Position numbers and translations under genes: made by a program
The notes under the pieces: model-generated
What the model was told of the DNA's origin: nothing
What the model saw: the letters and a program-made list of their open reading frames with translations, nothing else
The model's database searches: none
Part shown: in pieces, positions 1 to 7,227 of the stretch
Numbering within the stretch: the stretch's first letter is position 1
How the letters are laid out: each line of letters begins with the position of its first letter
Source of the DNA: an uncultured Bacteroidia bacterium
GTDB lineage: Bacteria > Bacteroidota > Bacteroidia > Bacteroidales > CAJPTX01
Length of the DNA: 8,800 bases
NCBI GenBank assembly: GCA_938038735.1
Contig: CALHSW010000003.1
Location: 1-8,800 of the forward strand
Direction: 5' to 3'

Positions 1-152
1 TGCACGCAATGCCCTCCCAAAACAACCGCATAAAATTTATGCGACCAATGCAGCCCCGTCCGAAGGACGGTCTCTCAATAGCCGGGGGTTTTTAAACCCC
101 CGGATTCTTGCCTGCAAGGCAAAACAGTCTGAAAGACTGACCCTCATGACCT
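1..152 (+). repeat. Five-hairpin composite repeat, copy 1
   Basis: The core runs from about 27 to 144 and contains five perfect inverted repeats in a row. They are 27-43 (CGCATAAA around one A), 56-70 (CCGTCC-GAA-GGACGG), 82-103 (10-bp arms CCGGGGGTTT/AAACCCCCGG with a TT loop), 108-122 (TTGCCT-GCA-AGGCAA) and 125-139 (CAGTCT-GAA-AGACTG). The same block recurs exactly 198 bp downstream. By eye there are only three differences across about 117 bp, at 35, 44 and 63. Weaker similarity reaches back to about position 5, so the true left end may lie outside the window. No coding frame explains it. Its nature (MITE-like element, REP/BIME-like element or structured RNA) is not known to me. Confidence 0.9.
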
Positions 153-204
153 TTCGCTAGAACCACATACACAAGGCCCCTCAAAAATCCACATGAACCC
201 TCCA

Positions 205-389
205 CAATGCCCCCTCCATATAACCGCATAAATTTTATGCGGCCAATGCAGCCCCGTCCGCAGGACGGTCTCTCAATAGCCGGGGGTTTTTAAACCCCCG
301 GATTCTTGCCTGCAAGGCAAAACAGTCTGAAAGACTGACCCGCGTGACCCACCGCACGGCCCCATTGCGCCAATCCTTACACCCCTACT
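205..389 (+). repeat. Five-hairpin composite repeat, copy 2, with downstream tail
   Basis: This is a direct copy of the 1-152 element with hairpins at 224-242, 254-268 (loop GCA in place of GAA), 280-301, 306-320 and 323-337. The first hairpin gains one base pair because A44 of copy 1 is G here. Beyond the hairpins, a tail at about 338-389 (GACCCGCGTGACCCACCGCA and onward) is shared with the inverted copy at the right edge of the window but only weakly with copy 1. The stop codon of nnrD (385-387) lies inside this tail. Read on the minus strand, the 323-337 hairpin is followed by TTTT, so the element could also act as the 3' end of the nnrD transcript. Confidence 0.88.
323..337 (-). terminator. 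Possible terminator of the nnrD transcript (inside repeat copy 2)
   Basis: On the minus strand, 48 bases beyond the nnrD stop, a 6-bp stem (CAGTCT/AGACTG) with a three-base loop is followed by TTTT, and then by the stronger 10-bp stem at 280-301. The U-tract is short and the stem is weak, so intrinsic termination is plausible but not strong. The hairpins belong to a repeat and may have another role. Confidence 0.3.
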
Positions 390-1314
390 GCCCAGCCGCA
401 TTTTCCTTCCGCAGTATCCCTTCCAACCCCCTTACGCTCCCGCCAATTTGTTCTACCACATCGTTCGGGTTCATCGCCAGCTCCCCGAGCACTTGGCACG
501 CCAGCTCCCCCGCTGCGGAGTGCACCAGCACCGCGGCCAGGCAGGCAAACTCCACGCTCGGCATCCAGGCCAGCAGCCCGCCCAGCAATCCGAGCAGCAC
601 GTCACCGCTGCCGCCAGAGGCAAACCCTGCGTTAGGGTGATTGCTAACAACGCATTGCCCCTGCGAGTAGATCCTTGTTATTTCTTGTTTCAATATTAGA
701 ACCCGCTCGGGCGCAGCGGCAAAGCGTGCCGCCGCACCCTCTACGGAGAGGCCCGCGGAGAGTTCCTCGGCGAAGAGCCGTTTGAACTCCCCCATGTGGG
801 GCGTGAGGACTAGAGGGGCAGAGACCGCGCGAAGGTTGAAGGGATGCCCCCCATTGCCTTCGGGCGACACCGCCCACAGCGCATCGGCATCTAGCGCTAG
901 CGGGGGCAGTGCGGGCTGCGACAGAATTTCCCTTACCCCCTCCGCTGTTGCCGTTTCGCGCCCAAGCCCTGGTCCCATGGCTATCGCGGTGTACCGTGCG
1001 GGCGTGCCGATGGACTCCAATGGGGCGTTCCAATCCATCACGTGTGTCATCACTGAGGGTATGGCAATGTTCAGCTGCACATCGGCTCCCGCCGGGTGCG
1101 CCACAGTCACCAACCCGCATCCCGACCGTGCTGCCGCTTTGGCGGCCAGCACCATGGCGCCCGTCATGCCCTTGCTGCCCGCGATGAGCAGCAGGTGCCC
1201 CATGTCGTACTTATGGCGTTCGGGGCGTAGCTTCTGCGCAAAGGCATTTCGCAGCGCGCCGCGCAGGCGCGAGGCTAAGAGAGTCTCTGAGAGGTAGAGC
1301 GTTTCCATTGCCAT
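385..1314 (-). CDS. nnrD: ADP/ATP-dependent NAD(P)H-hydrate dehydratase, stand-alone
   Basis: This cytoplasmic metabolite-repair enzyme dehydrates S-NAD(P)H hydrate back to NAD(P)H using ADP or ATP. The 309-residue product has the ribokinase-like carbohydrate-kinase fold signature of the YjeF C-terminal/NnrD family: AGSKGMTGA at 45-53, GPGLG at 114-118, LDADAL at 141-146, LTPHMGEF at 170-177 and NAGFASGGSGDVL at 228-240, with Asp238 as the expected catalytic residue. The segment before the domain (about residues 5-38) resembles the linker of bifunctional NnrE-NnrD proteins, but the N-terminal epimerase domain is absent. The usual HKGxxGH there reads HKYDMGH. ATG at 1314 and ATG at 1308 are both possible starts. 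The gene follows the upstream phosphorylase gene by 185 bp, and I saw no TAnnTTTG promoter in that gap, so read-through or an atypical promoter is possible. Its stop lies in the edge of the left repeat. Confidence 0.88.
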   Translation of the reverse strand: MAMETLYLSETLLASRLRGALRNAFAQKLRPERHKYDMGHLLLIAGSKGMTGAMVLAAKAAARSGCGLVTVAHPAGADVQLNIAIPSVMTHVMDWNAPLESIGTPARYTAIAMGPGLGRETATAEGVREILSQPALPPLALDADALWAVSPEGNGGHPFNLRAVSAPLVLTPHMGEFKRLFAEELSAGLSVEGAAARFAAAPERVLILKQEITRIYSQGQCVVSNHPNAGFASGGSGDVLLGLLGGLLAWMPSVEFACLAAVLVHSAAGELACQVLGELAMNPNDVVEQIGGSVRGLEGILRKENAAGQ

Positions 1315-1499
1315 TGTTCTAGAGTGTCGCTAATGGGGTATACACTACTGGAAATCCATCGGTAGAAGGATTTTTTAATGGGCTACTTCCCTCTATTCAC
1401 TGACAGTCGAATTTGCCCCGCTAAGGGAATCCCCGCTAGCCGTTGGCTGCTAATCACGAATGACTGTACGTTTTTACTAGCCTCTAACCGCCGTTCTCC
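1315..1499. other. Intergenic spacer between the phosphorylase gene and nnrD
   Basis: This 185-bp gap is the longest inside the gene cluster. No start-to-stop frame resembling NnrE was found. No minus-strand TAnnTTTG box is present, since the spacer contains no CAAA on the plus strand. CCCCGCTA occurs twice, at 1416-1423 and 1431-1438. No convincing terminator for the upstream gene was seen. Confidence 0.6.
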
Positions 1500-2405
1500 C
1501 TACGCTTTTACCGCTGCCAGCGTCCGTTCTATCAGCTCGTCCATCGCCTCGGCGTAGTCTACCTTCACCGTCTCCTCCCGCCGATTATCGATGGCCAGCG
1601 TGATGGTCACAGCCCGGTGCCCCAGCATGGCGGCCAGCGCGTTGAGGGGCCCCGACTCCATCTCCATGTTCAGCACCCGCTCCCCATTGTATATAACGTT
1701 GCTTGCCGCATCGAATAGTGCTTGGTTCGTGGCGTGTAGCCGCAGCTGCCGCAGCTGCGGCCCGTAGAACCCGGGGCAGCAGTAGGTTATACCCTTCCTG
1801 CCCAGCGGGGCGAGCTTTGTCACTAGCTCCGCATCGGAGCGCACGGCGTAGAGACTCACGAGTTGCTGGTTACCCAGCGTGTAGAAGGCGCTGGTGAAGG
1901 CGCGCACCGCGCTGGCCTCAAAGATGGCTGGCCCCTCCTGGTAGAGCCATGGGATGAGGTCAAAACCGATTGATAGGCTGGTGATGATTGCCTCGCCGTT
2001 CGCAATGTCGCTGCGTAGAGTCCCCGATGTCCCTATGCGGAGTAGCGATAGGCTGCGGGGCTGCTGGTAGCAGCGGCGCGAGGCGAAGTCTATATTCACC
2101 AGGGCATCCAGCTCGTTGAGGGTGATATCGATGCAGCCTGCCCCGATGCCGGTCGACTGCACGAGTATCCGCTTGCCGTGGTACTCCCCCAGCATGGCGC
2201 GGAACTCCCGCGTGTTGGCAATCTCTTCAACCCCCGTGAGATGCCGCCCCACGGTGGGCACCCGCCCGGGGTCGCCCACGAGGATCACCGTCTCGGGCAC
2301 CTGTTCGGGGTACAGGTGCAGGTGGAATATTGACCCATCCTCGTTTAGGATAAGGTCCGATGCGGGGATCGGTTCTCCGTGTAGCTCTCGTTGCTTGCTG
2401 TTCAT
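1500..2405 (-). CDS. Uridine-phosphorylase-like nucleoside phosphorylase
   Basis: This is a member of the PNP/UDP phosphorylase family 1. These enzymes cleave a nucleoside with phosphate to free base and (deoxy)ribose-1-phosphate in cytoplasmic nucleoside salvage. The 301-residue protein shows GDPGRV at 44-49 and STGIG at 84-88 (phosphate and ribose region), RIGTSGT at 123-129, and MEMES at 247-251, which matches the ribose-binding ExE pair of uridine phosphorylase. The N-terminal SIFHLHLYPEQVPE stretch also resembles Udp. It is somewhat longer than E. coli Udp (about 250 residues), with about 20 extra residues at the N terminus and longer middle segments. Uridine is the most likely substrate, but another nucleoside cannot be excluded. 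It starts 21 bp after the sensor kinase stop, with GAAGG just before the ATG, and is probably the last gene of the tight operon. Confidence 0.85.
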   Translation of the reverse strand: MNSKQRELHGEPIPASDLILNEDGSIFHLHLYPEQVPETVILVGDPGRVPTVGRHLTGVEEIANTREFRAMLGEYHGKRILVQSTGIGAGCIDITLNELDALVNIDFASRRCYQQPRSLSLLRIGTSGTLRSDIANGEAIITSLSIGFDLIPWLYQEGPAIFEASAVRAFTSAFYTLGNQQLVSLYAVRSDAELVTKLAPLGRKGITYCCPGFYGPQLRQLRLHATNQALFDAASNVIYNGERVLNMEMESGPLNALAAMLGHRAVTITLAIDNRREETVKVDYAEAMDELIERTLAAVKA

Positions 2406-2426
2406 AGCCTTCTCGTTCAGTGCGAT

Positions 2427-3998
2427 TTAGTCGTTCGGATTTTCTTTAGGATTCGGGGAGGATGCTGCGCGCTGCATGTACTGCTCCACGATGGCCCGTA
2501 GCTCTTCCGTTTTGAAGGGTTTGAAAATGTACCCATTCATCTCCGCCTGCGCGATGCGCTCCTTGATGCCGACCTCGGTGGAGGCCGTGAGGGCTACGAT
2601 GGGCGTTTGGGCCTTTGCGTCAGCGCGTGTGCGTATCCGCCGAGCCGTTTCAAAACCATCCATCCCCGGCATGCGTAGATCCATAAATATTACAGCGTAA
2701 TCGGTGGTATCTAGTTTTCGGAGTGCCTCTTCCCCGCTGAATGCAGCGTCGTTCGCAATGCCCCATTTGTCAAAATACTTACTGACTACCAGCACGTTAA
2801 CTCTATTGTCATCAACCACTAAAATCCGTTCATTCCCTGCATTGGCAGGCCGCTGCGCAGCGCCTAGGCTCGGAGCCTCTTCCTTTTTATCCTGTAATTC
2901 GTTTGCAGTAGCCCCAATGAGGTCAGCGCTGATGAGCGGGAGTGTGGCCTGCATGGTGCACCCCTCGCCGAGCCGGCTGAAGGTGCTGATGGTGCCGCCG
3001 TGCATCTCCACGAGTTGCTTACTGATGTATAGCCCAAGGCCCGAACCCATTTTCTTCGACGCCTCCGCCCCTCGCTCAAAGGGGGAAAAAAGACGTTTCA
3101 GAGTCTCCTCGCTAATCCCCGTGCCGGTGTCCTGCACCTCAAAGAGGATATCTCGGCTATTATGTAGATTCTTAACACGCAGCGATATCGTGCCGCTCGG
3201 GGTGAATTTCACCGCATTCGAGATAAGGTTGATTAGAATCTGCGAGAGGCGATGCGAGTCGCCTAGCACCATGGTCGGCAGCGACTCATCGTACTCAAAT
3301 TCAAAGCGGAGGTGCGGGGATAGGAGCTCGTAGCGACTGTAGAGCATTTCCAGTAGGGGCCGCAGCGCGAAGGGCGTACGGCTAATAACGATTTTGCCCA
3401 TGTGGAAACGTGATGAGTCAATCATGTCGTTGAGCAGCGTCATGAGCTGGTCCGCCACGCCGTTAATCGTTGTCACCAGCCGTTGCTGCTCCTCGTTGAG
3501 GGGCGTTTCTTGCAGGAGCCCCACCAGCCCTATGAGCGCCGAGAGCGGATTCCGTACCTCATGGCTAAACGTGGCGCCATAATCCTCGTTAAAGTTAATA
3601 CTCTGCGCGTTGCGTTCGCGCGCCTCCTCCTCGCTGCATGGCGTTTGCTCCTCGGGGATGCGCACGCCCCAAAGGCAGAGCCACTCCTCCTTGCCCATGC
3701 AAACGAGGTCTGCGCATACGTTCACCTCTGCGTGTGCCCCTTTCTTTCCGCTGAGCGATAGCCGCAAGAAACGTGCGCTGCGCGTGGTATTCTCCCCAAC
3801 CCCGTGCAATGCACGCCAATCGTCCTCTTGCATGAGGTCTCGGTAGTTCATTTTCAGTGTGTTGAGACCGCCATAGCCGAGCTGTTCGGCGAGGAGGGGC
3901 GATATGTACGACAGCTTCTCCCCGTTGAACACTAGTATCGCTACGCTCGGCAGACGCTCTAGAATGGTTATGGATCGACTTGGTAAATTGTATATCAT
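2427..3998 (-). CDS. Soluble hybrid sensor histidine kinase (PAS-HisKA-HATPase-REC)
   Basis: This two-component sensor should autophosphorylate a histidine and pass phosphate to its own receiver domain. Numbered from ATG 3998 (523 residues), it has a PAS-like sensor at about 10-115 and a HisKA H-box FSHEVRNP with His146. The ATPase domain has the N-box with Asn257/Asn261, DTGTG from 290 and GSGLGLYI at 318-325. A receiver at about 390-509 has an acidic pair Asp396/Asp397, the phospho-acceptor Asp440 in MDLRMPGMDG, Thr471 and Lys493. No signal peptide or membrane segment is visible, so sensing is likely cytoplasmic. There is no DNA-binding output, so a separate histidine phosphotransferase or regulator is needed. 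The frame stays open to ATG 4121, but those 41 extra residues overlap the mutase C terminus and lack family character, so I chose 3998. It is 46 bp after the mutase stop. Confidence 0.9.
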   Translation of the reverse strand: MIYNLPSRSITILERLPSVAILVFNGEKLSYISPLLAEQLGYGGLNTLKMNYRDLMQEDDWRALHGVGENTTRSARFLRLSLSGKKGAHAEVNVCADLVCMGKEEWLCLWGVRIPEEQTPCSEEEARERNAQSINFNEDYGATFSHEVRNPLSALIGLVGLLQETPLNEEQQRLVTTINGVADQLMTLLNDMIDSSRFHMGKIVISRTPFALRPLLEMLYSRYELLSPHLRFEFEYDESLPTMVLGDSHRLSQILINLISNAVKFTPSGTISLRVKNLHNSRDILFEVQDTGTGISEETLKRLFSPFERGAEASKKMGSGLGLYISKQLVEMHGGTISTFSRLGEGCTMQATLPLISADLIGATANELQDKKEEAPSLGAAQRPANAGNERILVVDDNRVNVLVVSKYFDKWGIANDAAFSGEEALRKLDTTDYAVIFMDLRMPGMDGFETARRIRTRADAKAQTPIVALTASTEVGIKERIAQAEMNGYIFKPFKTEELRAIVEQYMQRAASSPNPKENPND

Positions 3999-4044
3999 GG
4001 AGCGTTCGTTTAGATGTTGTATTTCTTCCGGCTTTCCTTCCTGT

Positions 4045-5778
4045 TTACAAGCTAACCAACGACTCCAGCAGGGCGTTGGTGCGCCTCTCGGCGATGGGTA
4101 GCGTGGTTTCAATTGACTCAAACGGCATGGAGGCCGAGGCGTAGAACTTTATTTTGGGCTCCGTGCCCGAAGGGCGTACCGTGACGACTGACTCATTCTC
4201 CGTGATGAACTGCAGCGCGTTGGCTGGTTTTTGTATAACTAGGGTACTCGTTTTATCGGGCCCATTGGATATGGGTACCGTGCGGAAATCTACCACTTTG
4301 ACAACCTTCTCCCCCGCGATTTCAACTGGTGGGGCGGTGCGGAGGGTTTGCATTATCTCCGCCATGGTTTCTTTCCCTTCGCTGCCCTCCAACGTGAGCG
4401 ACCGCTGCGCCTTATGGGAGAATCCTATTTCATGGTAAATACTTTCCAAGTCGTCAATCGGGGTGCACCCGCGGCTCGCCGCCCACGCGGAGAGTTGCGC
4501 GAAGAGGCCGCATGCCTGGATCCCATCCTTGTCGCGCAGCTCGCAGCCGGCAAGGTAGCCGTGGCTCTCCTCCACGCCCAGCATGAAGTGCCCCTTGTTG
4601 CCAATCGTGTCGATGAGTGACGCGATGTACTTAAAGCCGGGGAGCACCGTGTAGGTTGTTACGCCGTAGTGCGCCGCCAACCTATCGAGGAGCGGGGAGG
4701 TGACGATGGTGCGTACCATGTAATCCTTCTTTGAGGGACGTTTTGAACGCTTACGTATCTGCAGAAGGTAGTTGGCGATGAGGAGACCTATCTGCTCCCC
4801 GTCGAGCCGGACGAGCGTGCCGTGGCGGTCGGCCGCAAAGGCTCCCATGCGGTCCGCATCGGGGTCGGTGCCCAGCACGAGGGTAGCCCCAGTGCCCTGT
4901 GCCTGCTCCACGGCGAGCGCCATGGCGTTAGGGTCTTCGGGATTGGGAGAGGGCGTCGTTGGAAAATCGCCGTCGGGGATGTTCTGTTTTGATACCACCG
5001 CCACCTGGCTGAAGCCCAGCCGTTTGAGCAGCAGCGGTGTAAGCCCAGCGCCCGTGCCATGCAGGGGGGTGTACACTATCTTGAGCCCGCTGCGCTGCGG
5101 GCGCAGCGCCGGCGTGAGGTCCTTCTCCACCAGCTGGTTGAGGTAGGCCTCGTCCACATCCGCACCGATGGAGATGATCAGGTTGCGATCGCCTCCGCGC
5201 TTCACATGCTCAAACTTCGTGATGCCGGCCATGGCGGCCAGCACCCCGGCGTCGTGCGGCGCCACCACCTGCGCGCCGTTGGCCCAGTAGAGCTTGAAGC
5301 CGTTGTACTCCTTCGGGTTATGCGAGGCTGTGATGGCTATGCCCACGTGGCAGCGTAGGGTTCGCACGGTGTAGCTCAGCTCTGGCACGGGGCGCACCCC
5401 GTCGAAGAGGTAGGTACGCACCCCGTTGGCCGCGAGCGTGTCGGCGCATACCGCCGCGAAGCGTTCGCTATTGTTGCGGCTGTCGTAGGCGATCACGGCC
5501 CGCAGCTCCTGCCCATCCGTGTAGATGGAGCCGATGTAGCTTGCTACGGCCTGCGCCGCTGCGGCTACTGTATATATATTGAGTTTGCCGGGCCCCGCCC
5601 CCATCAGGCCCCGCATGCCGCCCGTGCCGAACGTCAGCCGTTGCCCAAAGCTCTCCCGCAGCCCCGCGGGATCATTCTCCACCAGCCACATCACGGCTTC
5701 GCGGGTCTGCGGATCGTAGTCGTAGCCAAGCCACTCCTTCACTGCGGGGGCTAAATCTTCCGGAATCTGACTCACCAT
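4045..5778 (-). CDS. Phosphoglucomutase / phospho-sugar mutase (PgcA/PGM2 type)
   Basis: This alpha-D-phosphohexomutase probably interconverts glucose-6-phosphate and glucose-1-phosphate in the cytoplasm. The 577-residue length fits the PgcA/PGM2 branch of the superfamily. All four active-site loops are present: TASHNP at 150-155 with phospho-Ser152, the metal loop DPDADR at 305-310, the sugar-binding loop GVEESHGY at 401-408, and the phosphate-binding loop RPSGTEPK at 535-542. The N-terminal FGTGGMRGLMG at 50-60 is also typical of this branch. The gene starts 21 bp after the rfbD stop. Its product glucose-1-phosphate is the substrate of RfbA, which gives a direct metabolic link to the upstream genes. 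Phosphomannomutase or phosphopentomutase activity is possible in this family and cannot be excluded by motif reading. Confidence 0.9.
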   Translation of the reverse strand: MVSQIPEDLAPAVKEWLGYDYDPQTREAVMWLVENDPAGLRESFGQRLTFGTGGMRGLMGAGPGKLNIYTVAAAAQAVASYIGSIYTDGQELRAVIAYDSRNNSERFAAVCADTLAANGVRTYLFDGVRPVPELSYTVRTLRCHVGIAITASHNPKEYNGFKLYWANGAQVVAPHDAGVLAAMAGITKFEHVKRGGDRNLIISIGADVDEAYLNQLVEKDLTPALRPQRSGLKIVYTPLHGTGAGLTPLLLKRLGFSQVAVVSKQNIPDGDFPTTPSPNPEDPNAMALAVEQAQGTGATLVLGTDPDADRMGAFAADRHGTLVRLDGEQIGLLIANYLLQIRKRSKRPSKKDYMVRTIVTSPLLDRLAAHYGVTTYTVLPGFKYIASLIDTIGNKGHFMLGVEESHGYLAGCELRDKDGIQACGLFAQLSAWAASRGCTPIDDLESIYHEIGFSHKAQRSLTLEGSEGKETMAEIMQTLRTAPPVEIAGEKVVKVVDFRTVPISNGPDKTSTLVIQKPANALQFITENESVVTVRPSGTEPKIKFYASASMPFESIETTLPIAERRTNALLESLVSL

Positions 5779-5799
5779 CTCTTGCTTTACTAAACTATT

Positions 5800-6654
5800 T
5801 TATCCCAGCTTTTTGTATTCCGCGACGCACTCCATGAGGGAGTCGTGCCAGTGCGGTATGTTTATGTTATATTCGTTCTGTATCTTTTGGCAGTTGAGCA
5901 CGCTGAAGGCGGGGCGCGGTGCCAGCTGTGGGTACTCGGCGGAGGCGATTGGCGCCACGTGGCCCTGGCTGCCCAGCGCGCAGTATATGGCATGCGCGAA
6001 GTCGTACCACGAGGCTACGCCCGCATTGCTGCAGTGGTAGAGTCCGGGCCGCCATGCCGGGGCCTCCACTATTTTTAAGATGGTCTGCGCGAGGAATCCC
6101 GCCCACGTGGGGCAGCCCACCTGGTCGTACACCACCCGCGAGTCAACGCCCTCCAGCGCGCGCCGCGCCATGGTGAGAAAAAAGTTCTTGCCGTACGCGG
6201 AGTAGAGCCACCCGGTGCGCAGCACGATGGCCATAGGCGAGTCCAGCAGCGCCTTTTCGCCTTCCCGCTTCGTTTGGGCGTATACGCCCCGCGGCGCCAC
6301 GGTGTCAAACTCTCCTAGCGGTGCGTTGCGCCCATCGCCTACCACGTAATCGGTTGAGATATGCACCAGGCGTATCCCCGTTTCATCGACTATTCGGCGC
6401 AGCGTTTGGGGCCCCTTGGCGTTTGCATTGTAAGCCGCTTCCCCCTCTTCTTCTGCCCTATCGACCGCCGTGTATGCCGCGCAATTCACGATCACATCGG
6501 GCTTTGCCTCTTGCGCAATGCGCATCCCATCGCCGTAGGAGGCCACGTCCCACTCCGCGCGGGGAAAAAAGCGCCATCCTCTCTGCTCCGCGCCGAGGGC
6601 CTTTAGCTGCTGCGCCAGCTGCCCCGATGCCCCGGCCACCGCTACGCCGCTCAT
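5800..6654 (-). CDS. rfbD: dTDP-4-dehydrorhamnose reductase
   Basis: RfbD/RmlD carries out the last step of dTDP-L-rhamnose synthesis, NAD(P)H-dependent reduction of dTDP-6-deoxy-L-lyxo-4-hexulose. The 284-residue product is an extended short-chain dehydrogenase. It has the Rossmann nucleotide-binding loop GASGQLA at 8-14, CAAYT at 58-62, STDY at 100-103, the catalytic Tyr125 and Lys129 (YAQTK), and DQVGCPT at 177-183. The usual STDYVFDG reads STDYVVGDG here, a small change near the active site. The frame is open to 6693, but the 13 extra residues overlap rfbC. ATG 6654 is favoured because the protein then starts MSGVAVAGASG, because it forms an ATGA overlap with the rfbC stop, and because GGGAGGG lies 6 bases upstream. 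Confidence 0.94.
   Translation of the reverse strand: MSGVAVAGASGQLAQQLKALGAEQRGWRFFPRAEWDVASYGDGMRIAQEAKPDVIVNCAAYTAVDRAEEEGEAAYNANAKGPQTLRRIVDETGIRLVHISTDYVVGDGRNAPLGEFDTVAPRGVYAQTKREGEKALLDSPMAIVLRTGWLYSAYGKNFFLTMARRALEGVDSRVVYDQVGCPTWAGFLAQTILKIVEAPAWRPGLYHCSNAGVASWYDFAHAIYCALGSQGHVAPIASAEYPQLAPRPAFSVLNCQKIQNEYNINIPHWHDSLMECVAEYKKLG
6651..6654 (-). other. ATGA stop/start overlap of rfbC and rfbD
   Basis: The TGA stop of rfbC (6653-6651) and the ATG of rfbD (6654-6652) share bases. This arrangement usually means translational coupling and keeps the two enzymes in step. Confidence 0.9.
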
Positions 6655-7205
6655 AGGAGTCCCTCCCTTTGCGCCGCCTGCAGCGTGGGCCACTTCTTAT
6701 CCTTATCGGAGAGGATAGGCGCATTCCCCTGCAGCGGCCACGCGATGCTCAGCGCGGGGTCGTTGTACGCAATGCCACCCTCGCTGGCGGCATGCCAGAG
6801 CGCATCGCATTTGTAGGTAATCACTGCCCGCTCCGAGAGTGCCAGGAAGCCGTGGGCAAACCCCTTGGGGATGTAGAGCGCCAAGTGGTTCTCATCGCTC
6901 AGCTCCACGGCGTAGTGCTGCCCGAAGGTGGGCGAGTCGGGGCGTATGTCCAGCGCCACGTCCAGGATGCGCCCCACCATGGCCCGCACTAGCTTCGTCT
7001 GCGCGTACGGCGCGCGCTGGTAGTGCAGCCCGCGCAGCGTCCATTGCTGCGAGCTGGAGCAGTTATCCTGTAGGTATTGCGCTGCCAGCCCATGTGATTG
7101 GAACTCAATCGCATGGAACTGCTCGTAGAAAAATCCCCGTGCGTCGCCGTGCACCACTGGCTCCACCACGTATAGCCCCGGTATAGGGGTCTCCTTGAAT
7201 TGCAT
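6651..7205 (-). CDS. rfbC: dTDP-4-dehydrorhamnose 3,5-epimerase
   Basis: RfbC/RmlC epimerises C3 and C5 of dTDP-4-keto-6-deoxy-glucose, the step before RfbD. The 184-residue length is normal for this cupin-fold family. Visible hallmarks are DARGFFYE at 21-28 (usually DxRGxFxE), LRGLHYQ at 57-63 with the catalytic base His61, Lys71 in QTKLVRA, DVALDIR at 82-88, IPKGFAHGF at 112-120, and the aromatic Tyr131 in the position of the catalytic tyrosine. ATG 7205 gives the canonical N terminus and is preceded by a clear AGGAGG. The gene lies 22 bp after rfbA and overlaps rfbD by four bases. Confidence 0.96.
   Translation of the reverse strand: MQFKETPIPGLYVVEPVVHGDARGFFYEQFHAIEFQSHGLAAQYLQDNCSSSQQWTLRGLHYQRAPYAQTKLVRAMVGRILDVALDIRPDSPTFGQHYAVELSDENHLALYIPKGFAHGFLALSERAVITYKCDALWHAASEGGIAYNDPALSIAWPLQGNAPILSDKDKKWPTLQAAQREGLL
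6661..6667 (-). promoter_or_regulatory. Ribosome binding site deciding the rfbD start
   Basis: GGGAGGG on the minus strand is 6 bases before ATG 6654, inside the end of rfbC. It supports this start over the upstream one at 6693. Confidence 0.6.
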
Positions 7206-7215
7206 ATCGTTGCTA

Positions 7216-7221
7216 CCTCCT
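7216..7221 (-). promoter_or_regulatory. Perfect AGGAGG ribosome binding site of rfbC
   Basis: AGGAGG occurs on the minus strand in the 22-bp rfbA-rfbC gap, 10 bases before ATG 7205. It is notable because Bacteroidetes genes usually lack a strong Shine-Dalgarno sequence. The other genes here have weaker or no such motif, apart from GGGAGGG before rfbD. Confidence 0.6.
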
Positions 7222-7227
7222 CTTGCC

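Noticed and set aside
280..301. Classical intrinsic terminator at the CCGGGGG hairpin
   Set aside because: The stem is strong, but no T-run follows it on either strand. It is better treated as part of the repeat.
1..389. CRISPR array
   Set aside because: There are only two direct copies, of about 150 bp each, with internal hairpins and no short regular repeat-spacer pattern.
344..640. Plus-strand frame of 98 residues starting in the repeat
   Set aside because: It is antisense to the well-supported nnrD gene, has a low-complexity composition and owes its start to the repeat.
3999..4121. N-terminal extension of the sensor kinase from ATG 4121
   Set aside because: It would overlap the mutase C terminus by 77 bp, and the 41 extra residues show no family character. 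ATG 3998 gives a normal PAS-led protein.
6655..6693. N-terminal extension of RfbD from 6693
   Set aside because: The extra 13 residues overlap rfbC and precede the canonical start. The ATGA overlap and the GGGAGGG motif support 6654.
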